Assembly (NCBI GenBank): GCA_000381605.1
Contig: KB906755.1
Span: 372,001-436,000, forward strand
Reading direction: 5' to 3'
Source: Acidobacteriaceae bacterium KBS 89
Lineage (GTDB): Bacteria > Acidobacteriota > Terriglobia > Terriglobales > Acidobacteriaceae
Length of the DNA: 64,000 bases
Below, one piece after another: positions 44,811 to 53,733 of the stretch (the first letter of the stretch is position 1; every line of letters starts with the position of its first letter). Under the pieces are notes generated by a model. It saw only the letters and a list, made by a program, of their open reading frames with translations. It made no database searches and had not been told where the DNA came from. Made by a program: the position numbers and the translations under genes.

Positions 44811-45566
44811 CTATTGCTTGGGATAGTTGAACAACAAGCAGTGCGACTTCACTTGTCGCCTCTTATCGTCCCACGTCTGGAACCAGTGCGTCATTTGTCG
44901 TCGCATCATCGGCGCACCATTTTCTTGAATTGGCTCAGGGTAAATGGACATATAGAACGGAACACCCCAAAGCCAAAATCGACCACCGACTAGTTGCTTG
45001 CCGTTGGTCGTCGCACAGAATGAAAATGCACCCTCATGGAAGTCGATGACCTGCTGTCCCTTCGATACTGAGTAAAGGCCCTTGGCGTCAGTGAACCTCT
45101 TGCGACCGAATGCGACCTCAACCAGTTCGCAGGATGGGGTGTGAGGCTTTGAAGCATCATCGCCAATCCTCCATCCGTCGATGTGATTCAGATTAATGAG
45201 GGTCTTCAAGCTCCAACGTTCGAGTCGCAGCATGTCAACCTCGAATCGCTTGATGTTCCACCGTCGCTCACTCAGTTTCCCACGTGCGTTGAATAGCGCG
45301 TATGCATCTCGGATGCTAATGAGGGATGCTTTCGCAGCCGCGTCCACTTCGCTTAGTTGACTGTTGTGCTTCTTGCAGAGGATTCGCTTCTTGAGCGTTT
45401 CCAGCCGCATCTGCCTGGGCTTATCTTTGCACCATGAGAAACCCTGAACTTGTATGTCGGCATGTATGAATACGGATTGGGAGATGAAATGTTCGTCGGA
45501 CATGCCCTCAGCGCAGTCTCCGAGACAGCTTGCCCAACAGTTCGAATAGTCGGTTTTGCTTGCCAA
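44811..45566 (-). CDS. Hypothetical protein with HNH-like zinc motif
   Basis: 251 residues, not assigned to a named family. The N-terminal ~75 residues hold Cys10, Cys14 and Cys18, then DEHFISQSVF, then ILCKKHNSQLS (Cys64, His67, Asn68). This pattern resembles a treble-clef HNH nuclease fold (EH ... C..HN). The rest has no recognised motif. Base composition is lower in GC than its neighbours, and it lies in a repeat-rich accessory stretch, which suggests transfer. It may be a defence or mobile-element nuclease, but activity is unproven. Confidence 0.7.
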   Translation of the reverse strand: MASKTDYSNCWASCLGDCAEGMSDEHFISQSVFIHADIQVQGFSWCKDKPRQMRLETLKKRILCKKHNSQLSEVDAAAKASLISIRDAYALFNARGKLSERRWNIKRFEVDMLRLERWSLKTLINLNHIDGWRIGDDASKPHTPSCELVEVAFGRKRFTDAKGLYSVSKGQQVIDFHEGAFSFCATTNGKQLVGGRFWLWGVPFYMSIYPEPIQENGAPMMRRQMTHWFQTWDDKRRQVKSHCLLFNYPKQ

Positions 45567-45651
45567 TCCGGTGCCCTTCCACAGCCCTTCACCCTCCGAC
45601 CGCTAAAGGGGCCTAAGGTCTAGTAGTCGATATAAACGGTCTCCCAGACGG

Positions 45652-45710
45652 AGGGTGGCTCACCCACGAATCTTGGGTGCCCCATTCATGCGCCGCATGG
45701 GTGGGGTTGC
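45652..45710. repeat. Palindromic intergenic element
   Basis: GGGTGGCTCACCC is followed by TTGGGTGCCCCATTCATGCG and CGCATGGGTGGGG. CCCAT and ATGGG arms flank a CATGCG/CGCATG-like core. The motif resembles interspersed palindromes seen in acidobacterial genomes; this is from general knowledge and was not searched. Confidence 0.4.
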
Positions 45711-45745
45711 CAGAGCCCTTCAGCTTACTTGGATTAGCTGCCTAT

Positions 45746-45883
45746 TTAAATATCTGATCTTATCCACCGGACAAACTTGTCTGCCCCGCCATAGTCCCTC
45801 AATTCCTCTTTAAGCAGACCCCGCAAACTTTCAATCAGCCGCTTTGCCCGGGCCGCAGAATTCTCACTCGTCAGTTTGTCCAA
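45746..45883 (-). CDS. Small hypothetical protein, TTG start
   Basis: A 45-residue frame starts at TTG 45883 with GAGG 9 bases upstream and ends at TAA. The product is strongly charged and predicted helical (DKLTSENSAARAKRLIESLR, GLLKEELRDYGGADKFVRWI). Its amino-acid make-up looks like real protein rather than a shadow frame. No family recognised. It could be a complete small protein or the end of a decayed gene, because it lies in the same accessory stretch as the HNH-like protein. Confidence 0.4.
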   Translation of the reverse strand: MDKLTSENSAARAKRLIESLRGLLKEELRDYGGADKFVRWIRSDI

Positions 45884-45928
45884 GGAACGTTACCTCTAAT
45901 TTCTCATGCTCACCTTATCATCAGAGGT

Positions 45929-46564
45929 ATGAGGGCACCCCCAAAAACCCGTCCCACCCCTGAGCTCCTCAGTCGCAGCTTCTACTCCCGCTCCCCCGAC
46001 ACCGTCGCCCGAGCCCTCCTCGGCAAGCTCCTCATCCGCGACCTCCAAGGCAAGCGCCTCACCGCACGCATCACTGAAGTCGAGGCCTACCTCGGCCTCA
46101 TCGACCCGGCATCCCACGCAGCCCGCGGTCTCACACCCAGCAACGCAATACTCTTCGGCCCATCCGGACACGTATATGTCTACTTCATCTACGGCATGTA
46201 CTACTGTCTCAACGTCGCCTCGCATCTTCCCGGCGAGGCAGGCGGAGTCCTCATCCGAGCCCTCGATCCAATCGACGGCCTCGAAACCATGGCCGATCTC
46301 CGCGGCCTTCCCCACAACACAAAACCCAAACTCCTCACCGGAGGCCCCGGCCGCCTCTGCCAGGCACTCGACATCACCCGCAAAAACTCAAACGGCCTCG
46401 ACGTAACCTCACCCACCTCCGCCATCCGAATCGCCGACGACGGCCACAGTCCCACCGAAATCTCAACCACCCCACGCATCGGCATCACCAAAGCCGCCGA
46501 CCGCCCCCTCCGCTTCCTCGTCGGTGAAACCGCCAAAGCCAAGAACTCCACATCCCGCTCCTGA
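45929..46564 (+). CDS. DNA-3-methyladenine glycosylase (AAG/MPG family)
   Basis: Removes alkylated purines from DNA in base excision repair. 211 residues, the usual bacterial length. Motifs: SRSFYSRSPDTVARALLGK, the catalytic Glu in ARITEVEAYLG, DPASHAARG, FGPSGHVYVYFIYGMYYCLN and GGPGRLCQALDI. This is the human AAG-like fold, not AlkA or Tag. A ribosome-binding site is not clear (AGAGG directly abuts the ATG). Confidence 0.93.
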   Translation: MRAPPKTRPTPELLSRSFYSRSPDTVARALLGKLLIRDLQGKRLTARITEVEAYLGLIDPASHAARGLTPSNAILFGPSGHVYVYFIYGMYYCLNVASHLPGEAGGVLIRALDPIDGLETMADLRGLPHNTKPKLLTGGPGRLCQALDITRKNSNGLDVTSPTSAIRIADDGHSPTEISTTPRIGITKAADRPLRFLVGETAKAKNSTSRS

Positions 46565-47018
46565 GATTTGGGTCCGGCTCCCACACACCATCCCACAAGC
46601 AAGAGAATCACGCGAAGCGATGCGCCTTGCTTAAGGGCACGGCTCAGCCGTGCCAAAAGGAACGCGTCGAAGACGCCTTCCGCTCTGCCGAAGGCCGGAG
46701 TATAGGCGCAGCCGGAACGACTGAATCGCTTTCTTCAACCCGCCACAAACGCCACAGCTTCACACTTCAGTCCACCTTGTTTACTCCATTCTCAGCAATT
46801 ACTTACAACGATTTCCACAACTAAAAACTTGACTCGCCCAGATACAATCAACTTAATAGAGCAAACGATTGAAGCCCGGCCACCCGCCGGGCTTTCGCAT
46901 TTAACCCACAAAAAGGCTTCGATCCAGACCAGGTATGCCCCACAACATACCGAAGTCCAGACCTAAGCCTTGTCCGCACTAGACTTTGCGCAAGAAAGTA
47001 CCCCGGGGAGGGGTACTC
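46565..47018. other. Intergenic region with two hairpins, no supported gene
   Basis: 454 bases. A perfect 8-bp hairpin GGCACGGC-TCA-GCCGTGCC (46636-46654) follows the glycosylase gene and may end its transcript. A second terminator-like hairpin lies at 46873-46896. TTGACT and TACAAT near 46829-46844 are too close together to be a standard promoter. Short open frames here lack ribosome-binding sites. Confidence 0.4.
46873..46896 (+). terminator. Intrinsic terminator-like hairpin, possible small RNA end
   Basis: AGCCCGGC (46873-46880) pairs with GCCGGGCT (46886-46893) followed by TTTC. There is no gene immediately upstream, so it may end a small untranslated RNA or a leader of the downstream gene. 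Confidence 0.45.
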
Positions 47019-47339
47019 ATGAACAAGACCATCGAAGTCATCAAGGACATCCGCACCCTCTGCACCCACGTCTTCGAAGGAGGCCACCGCTGCGCCTCAC
47101 CCGCTCTCCAGCGCGAAACCTTCTGCTACTACCACCACCCCACTCGCAAGCCGGTCCAGAACCCAACTCGGCGCCGCAGTCGCCGCCAATCCTTCAACCT
47201 CCCACTCCCTTACGGCCAAACGGACCTGCAGCACGCCGTCTATGAAGTGATCCGGCGTCTCGCCGCCAACCAGATCAGCAACCGCCACGCTGGGGTAATC
47301 CTAAGTGCCTTAGACGAGATCAGCCGGAACTCGCCATAA
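47019..47339 (+). CDS. Small Cys/His-rich protein of unknown function
   Basis: 106 residues from ATG 47019, which has GGGAGGGG upstream; an earlier in-frame start at 46986 lacks one. Residues about 15-40 carry a conserved-looking metal motif: CTHVFEGGHRCASPALQRET followed by FCYYHH. A basic patch (RRRSRRQS) follows, then a helical C-terminus (LQHAVYEVIRRLAANQISNR). Proteins of this style recur in acidobacteria. The function is unknown; zinc binding is inferred. Confidence 0.72.
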   Translation: MNKTIEVIKDIRTLCTHVFEGGHRCASPALQRETFCYYHHPTRKPVQNPTRRRSRRQSFNLPLPYGQTDLQHAVYEVIRRLAANQISNRHAGVILSALDEISRNSP

Positions 47340-47411
47340 ATCACAGATCCTTCACCTCACTCCTCCTGCGCCACGAAACAGTAAGATCGTTTCGGAACAC
47401 TCAGAGGAAAA

Positions 47412-48200
47412 ATGATCATCATCAACGACGAATACGTCACCCTGGACACCCCAACCGGCCCCATGCGAACCCACATCGTTCGACCTGCCGCCCCTGGCCG
47501 CTACCCCGGCGTCATCTTCTACTCCGAAATATTTCAAATCACCGCACCCATCCGCCGCACCGCCGCCATGCTAGCCGGCCATGGCTACATCGTGGCCATG
47601 CCAGAGATCTACCACGAGTCCGAACCCGCCGGCACTATCCTCGCCTACGACCAGGCCGGCTCAGACCGCGGTAACTTCCTCAAGACCGACAAGCCCGTCA
47701 CTGCCTACGACGCCGACGCGCGCGCCGTCCTCGACCACCTCGCCTCCCGGCCAGACTGCACCGGCAAACTGGGCGCAATGGGCATCTGCATCGGTGGCCA
47801 TCTCGCCTTCCGAGCCGCAATGAACCCCGACATCTTAGCCACCGCATGCTTCTACGCCACCGACATCCACAAAGGCTCCCTCGGCAAAGGAATGAATGAC
47901 GACTCGCTCGAGCGCGCGAAAGACATCCAGGGTGAACTCCTCATGATCTGGGGCCGCCAGGATCCGCACATCCCCACCGAGGGACGCATGAAAGTCCTCT
48001 CCCGCCTCAACGAGCTAGGCAAAAAACTAAGCTGGCACGAGGTCAACGGCGCCCACGCTTTCATGCGCGACGAAGGCATACGCTACGACCCCGAACTCGC
48101 CTACAGCCTCTATGGCCTAGTCTTTGATCTCTTCCATCGCAAGCTAGGCGAAGGCGACCTCATCACGCAGCCTGTCGGATCGACAGAAACCCGTCACTAG
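47412..48200 (+). CDS. Dienelactone hydrolase family protein
   Basis: Alpha/beta hydrolase, 262 residues. The nucleophile elbow is GICIGGH, with Cys instead of Ser as in true dienelactone hydrolases. The Asp is in WGRQDPHIP and the His in NGAHAFMRDEG. FYSEIFQITAPIRRTAAMLA matches the family's oxyanion region. No signal peptide, so cytosolic. Substrate unknown. A second, shorter member lies at 53734-54423. Confidence 0.9.
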   Translation: MIIINDEYVTLDTPTGPMRTHIVRPAAPGRYPGVIFYSEIFQITAPIRRTAAMLAGHGYIVAMPEIYHESEPAGTILAYDQAGSDRGNFLKTDKPVTAYDADARAVLDHLASRPDCTGKLGAMGICIGGHLAFRAAMNPDILATACFYATDIHKGSLGKGMNDDSLERAKDIQGELLMIWGRQDPHIPTEGRMKVLSRLNELGKKLSWHEVNGAHAFMRDEGIRYDPELAYSLYGLVFDLFHRKLGEGDLITQPVGSTETRH

Positions 48201-48248
48201 CATTCTTCAGGAAGAACCGTCATCGCCCCTATTAACGTACCGCTTGAA

Positions 48249-48659
48249 CTACCGCCAGCTAACCGCCAGATGCCACCGCATCTTTCGCTCCATCGTCTTC
48301 TCCAGCACGTGAGCGTACTCCAGCAACTCAGAGAGAACCTGCTCTCCCTCGGTTCCCAACTGCTGGGGATCGTCCTCCAGCGCCAGCAAAAGAGCCCTCA
48401 CCGTCTTCAAACCATCCTCTGGCGAGTACCACTGCGGCGGCGGCAACCGTCGTATTAACTCCTGGTTTCCCGCCCCCTCTTCAATCAGCAACGACATCGA
48501 ATTCTCATCAGCCGAAAAGAACTCAATCAGCGGACGCACCCCAAGTCGCAACGCCAGCCGCTCCAACGCGTCCTCATGCCGGGCCAGCGAACGCCCATTC
48601 ACAAAGATGTCGAACCCCGGGTCCTCACCCTCGACCACGATGTACATCGAAGCAGCCAT
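48249..48659 (-). CDS. Hypothetical protein
   Basis: 136 residues from ATG 48659 (ATG 48647 is an alternative). No family recognised. The N-terminal half looks alpha/beta (ASMYIVVEGEDPGFDIFVNG, GVRPLIEFFSADENS). The C-terminal half is helical (KTVRALLLALEDDPQQLGTE, LLEYAHVLEKTMERKMRWHL). No signal peptide or membrane segment, so cytosolic. It lies 39 bases behind the DMT-like permease on the same strand and may share its transcript. Confidence 0.65.
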   Translation of the reverse strand: MAASMYIVVEGEDPGFDIFVNGRSLARHEDALERLALRLGVRPLIEFFSADENSMSLLIEEGAGNQELIRRLPPPQWYSPEDGLKTVRALLLALEDDPQQLGTEGEQVLSELLEYAHVLEKTMERKMRWHLAVSWR

Positions 48660-48698
48660 TACCCGCAGTTTACCCTGCAAATCGCCCGTAGCAAAGTA

Positions 48699-49595
48699 TC
48701 AACGAAGCGACAACATCGTATCCTCTTCCCCGGACTTTAGAAACAAAAGCATTCCCGCACCAGCCGCCAACAGCACCGTCCCAAAGCCCATCCTGGCCGT
48801 CCACTCGGGCCTCATCAAAACGAAGCTCTCGAGAATAGTCACCAGTGGAATCACAAGATAGCGCGAAGCAAAGGGCACCGGTCGCATCTCCCGCAGCAAC
48901 CAGACAAGAAGCAGTACCTCCACCACATCCACCAGCGATTGGAGCGACACCACCAAAACCAACCCGCTCCAGCGCCAAACCATCTCTTCATGAACAAAAC
49001 TCCAACTCAGCAGAAACGCAGCATTCGCTACACCAATCACCGCAATCGCGCGCATCAACTCCACACCTTGCAACAGGCGATACATCCACACACTCGCAAA
49101 CCCTGCCAGAACAACAGCAGCACAAACAACAGCCAGCATCACCCACCCATGCACCGTCCCGGAAAACTCCAACGGCAACAACAAGAGAAGCCCACCAAGT
49201 CCAATCAGTGCCGGAACCAGAGACCGTCTCGCACCTCGTTCCCCCAACCCTGTCGCATCGCCGGCGGCAAGCACCATCACCACCACCACAGGAACCATCG
49301 CAAAAAGTGCAGACCTGCTCGTGCCGGACACACTGCCTCGCGCGTATTCAATAGCAACCATCGGCATTGCAAAGAAACCCACCGACGCTGCCGCTAAGCG
49401 CGCGCTCCACTCAACTTTGTTTTGCGGCCATCTCTGGCGAGCAGTGAACAACAACGCAGTCAGGCCAATCACACCAAAGAGAATCCCCTGCTCCTCCAGC
49501 AAAGGCAACCCACCCGTCATCGCATCGGGGATCACCCACGATGTCCCAGACAGAATGCAAAGCACTGCAAAAGCAATCCAAAGACTCCATCGCAT
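48699..49595 (-). CDS. DMT-superfamily-like integral membrane protein
   Basis: 298 residues with about ten hydrophobic segments. The first (LWIAFAVLCILSGTSWVIPD) and the two-half layout resemble EamA-type permeases, though sequence motifs are weaker than in the permease at 6356-7282. It ends GFGTVLLAAGAGMLLFLKS. Substrate unknown. Confidence 0.78.
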   Translation of the reverse strand: MRWSLWIAFAVLCILSGTSWVIPDAMTGGLPLLEEQGILFGVIGLTALLFTARQRWPQNKVEWSARLAAASVGFFAMPMVAIEYARGSVSGTSRSALFAMVPVVVVMVLAAGDATGLGERGARRSLVPALIGLGGLLLLLPLEFSGTVHGWVMLAVVCAAVVLAGFASVWMYRLLQGVELMRAIAVIGVANAAFLLSWSFVHEEMVWRWSGLVLVVSLQSLVDVVEVLLLVWLLREMRPVPFASRYLVIPLVTILESFVLMRPEWTARMGFGTVLLAAGAGMLLFLKSGEEDTMLSLR

Positions 49596-49631
49596 AACGA
49601 AAGGGCGTCCAGTCTCAACCCGAGTTAGAAA

Positions 49632-50582
49632 TCACTTCCACACATGAGGCACCGACCCTGCAGGAGCATGAGAGGTCAGTTCAAGGTAAACAGTCTCGAT
49701 ATCCTGTTGCCATAAGTCGGCCCGGCTCGGGACCCAATTGCTGTCACTGTCCGGAAGCTTGATATGCATCTCAGCCGGCGTCTTTCCTGCATCCTTCTGA
49801 AGCTTGACCTCAGCGTAAAGGTCCCGCAGAAACTCCGCCTGCCCCGACAAAATCTCCGGTCCACCTGCCGCACCATGACCTGGCAAAACATAAAGCGGCT
49901 TCAGCGCCAGCGCCTTACCGAGAACATCGGGCCAGTTCGCAACATTCGCATCAAGCAACTTGTTCCTCGGCCCGTTGACCGCCGCGTCCCCCGTACACAA
50001 GATCCGCTCCTGCGGCAGCCACACATATCCATCGCCAGGCGTATGTCCCCACCCCAGAAATAGAAAACGAACCTCTCGCTTCTTGTCTTTCAGCACGTAG
50101 GAATCGCCATCGACAATCTTCAGCGGCCTCTGTACATCCGATTCCCCAGTCTCCCGAACATCGTCCCGTTTGGTCATTGCCGACTGCCACCGCGTCGGCT
50201 CCCATCGGTTCATCTCTGTGACGACCCCGCGGAACGCCACCGTCGTCGCTCCCGCCGCGGTCCACACCGAATTTCCATACGAATGGTCGCCATGGGCATG
50301 CGTATCGAAGACGTAGCGCACCGGTTTCTTCGACAGGCCTTTGACAACATTCAACAATTCCTTCGCTCGTCCCGGATAATTTGCGTCGACGACAACGAGG
50401 TAGTCCTGCATCTCAATGATCGCCGTATTGCTGTAGCCCTTGCTCGAATCCCCAAGGAGAAACCACACACCACCGGCGATCTTCTGAGGAGCCGCATCTT
50501 GCGCTGAAGCATATCGCATCGGACAAAAAAAGAACGCGACTAACAGCGCTTGAAACGCAAAGTGGCTAAATACTCGTCGCAT
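49632..50582 (-). CDS. Secreted metallo-beta-lactamase-fold hydrolase
   Basis: About 316 residues. ATG 50582 is chosen because it opens a signal peptide (FSHFAFQALLVAFFFCPMRY then ASAQ); longer frames run back into the pnp terminator. The zinc motif is VFDTHAHGDHSYGN (HxHxDH). Later ligands are GWGHTPGDGYVWLP, CTGDAAVNG and VLPGHGAAGG. This subtype resembles class B3-like or SoxH-type hydrolases in the periplasm. Antibiotic hydrolysis cannot be inferred. Confidence 0.87.
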   Translation of the reverse strand: MRRVFSHFAFQALLVAFFFCPMRYASAQDAAPQKIAGGVWFLLGDSSKGYSNTAIIEMQDYLVVVDANYPGRAKELLNVVKGLSKKPVRYVFDTHAHGDHSYGNSVWTAAGATTVAFRGVVTEMNRWEPTRWQSAMTKRDDVRETGESDVQRPLKIVDGDSYVLKDKKREVRFLFLGWGHTPGDGYVWLPQERILCTGDAAVNGPRNKLLDANVANWPDVLGKALALKPLYVLPGHGAAGGPEILSGQAEFLRDLYAEVKLQKDAGKTPAEMHIKLPDSDSNWVPSRADLWQQDIETVYLELTSHAPAGSVPHVWK

Positions 50583-50588
50583 CCCGAA

Positions 50589-50624
50589 GTTACAAAAGCC
50601 GCGCAATCGCGCGGCCTTTGTAAC
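50589..50624 (-). terminator. Intrinsic terminator of pnp
   Basis: A long near-palindrome, GTTACAAA ... TTTGTAAC, with inner stem CCGCGC/GCGCGG. On the minus strand the GC stem is followed by TTTTG. It lies 17 bases after the pnp stop. Confidence 0.7.
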
Positions 50625-50640
50625 CATCCGTGATGAAACT

Positions 50641-53049
50641 CTAGCGATTACCGCCGCCCTGCGGTCCACCCGAACCAGGACCACCTGGTCTGCGTCCGCC
50701 ACGACGACGCCTGCCGCCCGGCCGCCTTTGCCCGCTCGGCCCGCTCGGTCTCTCGCCGCCGGCAACCGCCGGTACAGCAGGAGCGCCGTCGGCGCGGTTG
50801 AAGTTAGGCTCGTCGGTAGAATCTTCGCCGTCATCGTCGAAATCGTCTCCGTCGTCATCAACATCATCCGGAGTCTCGGTCGCAGGAGGAGCAGCTGCAC
50901 CCGCTTCCACGCGGCCGCCATCTGTTCCAATCTGTCCAGGCTCCGGCAGACCAAGCTTCGCGCGCTGTTCGCGCAGAACCGCCTTCCGCGAAAGCTTGAT
51001 GCGATTCCCCTCGATAGCCAGAACCTTCACCAGGATCTGATCACCCTCACGAAGTTCATCTTTGACCTCCTTGACGCGGTGTTCCGCGATCTCAGAGACG
51101 TGCAGCAAGCCGTCCGTTCCCGGGAATATCTCGACGAACGCACCAAACTCGGCAAGACGAACCACCTTGCCAAGATAGGTCTTCCCAATCTCAGGCACCG
51201 CAGTAAGATCGCTGATCATCTGGATCGCCCGTGCAAGTCCGTCAGCGTCGCTCGAAGCAACATTGACGCGTCCCGTATCGTCGACGTCAATCTTTACGCC
51301 CGTCGCGTCAATGATCCCGCGAATGACCTTGCCTCCCGGCCCGATCAAATCACGAATCTTGTCCGTCGGAATCTGAATTGTGTGAATACGCGGAGCAAAC
51401 TGCGACTTCTCTTCGCTCGCACTAGCGATCACGCCGTCCATGGTATCAAGCAGGAACACGCGTCCCTGCCGGGCCTGCTCCAGCGCCTCCCGCATGATCT
51501 GGGGAGTGATCCCCATGATCTTGATATCCATCTGCAGCGCCGTAATTCCCTTGCGCGTACCAGCGACCTTGAAGTCCATATCGCCGTAGTGATCTTCCGC
51601 GCCAGCAATATCCGTCAGAATGGCATAGTTATCGCCTTCCTTCACCAGACCCATGGCAACACCCGCGACTGAGCCCTTGAGCGAAATGCCGGCCTGCATC
51701 AGTGCCAGCGAAGCGCCGCACACAGTCGCCATCGAAGACGATCCGTTCGATTCAAGGATGTCCGAGACCACTCGCAACGTGTAAGGCGACTCATCCTCAG
51801 CCGGCAAAACCGCCTCGATCGCCCGCGACGCAAGCGCGCCATGGCCAATCTCGCGACGGCCCACCCCACTCATACGTCCAACCTCACCCACGGAGAACGG
51901 AGGAAAGTTATAGTGCAGCATGAAGCGCCGCTTCTGCTCTCCCTCATAGCTCTCCAGCCGCTGAGCATCATCTGTAGTTCCCAGCGTCGCACTCACCAGC
52001 GCCTGCGTCTCTCCGCGAGTAAACAGCGCCGACCCGTGGACCCGCGGCAACACACCAACCTCGATCGTCAGATCGCGGATCTTATCGAACGCCCGATGGT
52101 CCGGGCGAATCCGATCCACCAGAACCTGGTCGCGGAAGATCTTCTCGCGTAGCAGCTCATAGTACTTGCTCAGCTTCTTCGCAGCATCCGCGTCACCCTC
52201 GGGCAGCTCCTTCTTCAGCTCGTCCTTGATCTCTTTGATCAGGGCATAGCTCTCAAACTTCGGATGCTTCTCCGTATCAAGCGCATCCTTCAGCTTCGCA
52301 CCAACCTTGGCGGTCAACGCATTCAGATACTCATGATCGATCTCAACCGCACCAACCACTCGTTTGGTCTTGCCTGCACGGCTGACCAAATCCTCGATCG
52401 CAGCGCAAATCTTTTTAATCTGCTCATGCGCAAACTCGATCGCGTCGACGACTCGCCCTTCCGCAATCTCCTTCGCGCCGGATTCGATCATCACAATGCC
52501 GTCCTTCGTTCCGACGACCATGATGTTCAGCGTGCTCTTGGCGCGCTCGGCGTACGTGGGGTTGACAACAAACTGATTGTCCACAATCCCGATCCGCACC
52601 GCACCTACCGGTCCGTGAAAGGGAATATCGCTCAACGCCAGCGCGCAACTCGCGCCATTGATGCCCAGCACATCGGGATCATTTTCCTTATCCGCTGAGT
52701 ACACAAACGCAACCACCTGCGTCTCATTGCGAAACGCCTCAGGAAACAGCGGACGAATCGGACGATCGATCTGACGGCTCGTCAAAATCTCCTTCTCACT
52801 CGGACGTCCTTCGCGCTTGATAAACCCGCCAGGAATACGGCCACCTGCATAGGTGAACTCGCGATACTCCACAGTCAGCGGGAAGAAGTCGATACCCTCT
52901 TTTGGGTCCGGCGATGCCACAGCCGTTGCTAGAATTACATTGTCGCCACTTGAAGTGAGCGCCGCGCCGGAGGCCTGTTTCGCCATGCGTCCGGTCTCGA
53001 ATTTAATTTGCTTGCCGCCGGCAAGCTCAACTGTTACGTCCTGTTTCAT
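50641..53049 (-). CDS. pnp: Polyribonucleotide nucleotidyltransferase (PNPase)
   Basis: 3'-5' phosphorolytic exoribonuclease and degradosome component, about 802 residues. ATG 53049 is chosen (AGAGG 5 bases upstream; start KQDVTVELAGGKQIKFETG). Two RNase PH domains (FTYAGGRIPGGFIKREGRPS; FPPFSVGEVGRMSGVGRREI) are followed by a KH domain (RDLIGPGGKVIRGII) and an S1 domain (LGKVVRLAEFGAFVEIFPGT). The last ~75 residues are unusual: a run of Asp/Glu, then a Gly/Arg-rich tail (GRRRRGGRRPGGPG). It follows rpsO, the common bacterial order. Confidence 0.97.
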   Translation of the reverse strand: MKQDVTVELAGGKQIKFETGRMAKQASGAALTSSGDNVILATAVASPDPKEGIDFFPLTVEYREFTYAGGRIPGGFIKREGRPSEKEILTSRQIDRPIRPLFPEAFRNETQVVAFVYSADKENDPDVLGINGASCALALSDIPFHGPVGAVRIGIVDNQFVVNPTYAERAKSTLNIMVVGTKDGIVMIESGAKEIAEGRVVDAIEFAHEQIKKICAAIEDLVSRAGKTKRVVGAVEIDHEYLNALTAKVGAKLKDALDTEKHPKFESYALIKEIKDELKKELPEGDADAAKKLSKYYELLREKIFRDQVLVDRIRPDHRAFDKIRDLTIEVGVLPRVHGSALFTRGETQALVSATLGTTDDAQRLESYEGEQKRRFMLHYNFPPFSVGEVGRMSGVGRREIGHGALASRAIEAVLPAEDESPYTLRVVSDILESNGSSSMATVCGASLALMQAGISLKGSVAGVAMGLVKEGDNYAILTDIAGAEDHYGDMDFKVAGTRKGITALQMDIKIMGITPQIMREALEQARQGRVFLLDTMDGVIASASEEKSQFAPRIHTIQIPTDKIRDLIGPGGKVIRGIIDATGVKIDVDDTGRVNVASSDADGLARAIQMISDLTAVPEIGKTYLGKVVRLAEFGAFVEIFPGTDGLLHVSEIAEHRVKEVKDELREGDQILVKVLAIEGNRIKLSRKAVLREQRAKLGLPEPGQIGTDGGRVEAGAAAPPATETPDDVDDDGDDFDDDGEDSTDEPNFNRADGAPAVPAVAGGERPSGPSGQRRPGGRRRRGGRRPGGPGSGGPQGGGNR

Positions 53050-53115
53050 GTTGCCTCTCTTCTCTCGTTTTTCATTCAATTAAGCTTGTATCGCGTCATC
53101 CCTCGAACGGGCGCG

Positions 53116-53165
53116 AAAAAGCGCAGTTCCGCTGCGCGGCTACTTGGCCGCCAGAGAACTGCGCT
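53116..53165 (-). terminator. Stem-loop between rpsO and pnp
   Basis: AGCGCAGTTC (53156-53165 on the minus strand) pairs with GAACTGCGCT (53120-53129) followed by TTTT. The ~300-base rpsO-pnp gap is otherwise gene-free. As in other bacteria, this may partly terminate rpsO transcripts or serve as a processing site controlling pnp. Confidence 0.7.
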
Positions 53166-53349
53166 GGTAGAGATCGTTTGGAGTCGTGTACTCGCCAGAG
53201 CCACCAACCGCGGAGGTCACTACGGCATCTGTCATCGTTAGCAACTCCAGCGACAAGGTCTTACCTGACCTTGCACGAATGTTGCAGCCGACGATAAACG
53301 GGCCGTGTGTACTTCCATAGTTTGAACGGTATCTCCGAAGATAGTGCGT

Positions 53350-53616
53350 TTACTTGCGGATCCCGAGTTTGCCGATCACCTCGCGGTACCGGTCTGCGTC
53401 GCACTTCTTCAGGTAGTCCAGCAAACGGCGTCGCTTGCTCACGAGCATCAACAGTCCCCGGCGCGAGCCATGGTCCTTCTTGTGCTCTTTGAAGTGTTCC
53501 GTCAACTCGCCGATGCGCTCGCTTAAAATCGCGATCTGGACCTCTGGACTCCCGGTATCGGAGTCGTGCGTACGAAACTTTGCAATAATGTCTGTCTTTT
53601 TAGCGGATGCCAACAC
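53350..53616 (-). CDS. rpsO: 30S ribosomal protein S15
   Basis: Binds 16S rRNA and bridges the subunits. 88 residues, the normal length. Diagnostic sequence: [36 protein letters not shown] and [12 protein letters not shown]. The start is a GTG at 53616 with AGGAG about 12 bases upstream. It is followed by pnp on the same strand. Confidence 0.97.
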   Translation of the reverse strand: MLASAKKTDIIAKFRTHDSDTGSPEVQIAILSERIGELTEHFKEHKKDHGSRRGLLMLVSKRRRLLDYLKKCDADRYREVIGKLGIRK

Positions 53617-53733
53617 AGCTTTTTTCTGCTCCTGATTCTTCTAGTCCACTCTTAGTGTCTGCATAAGGATAGCATTGCCAGCCAAACGCGGCAAACCACC
53701 TACGCCCAAAACACTCAAAGATTTGCAGATAAC

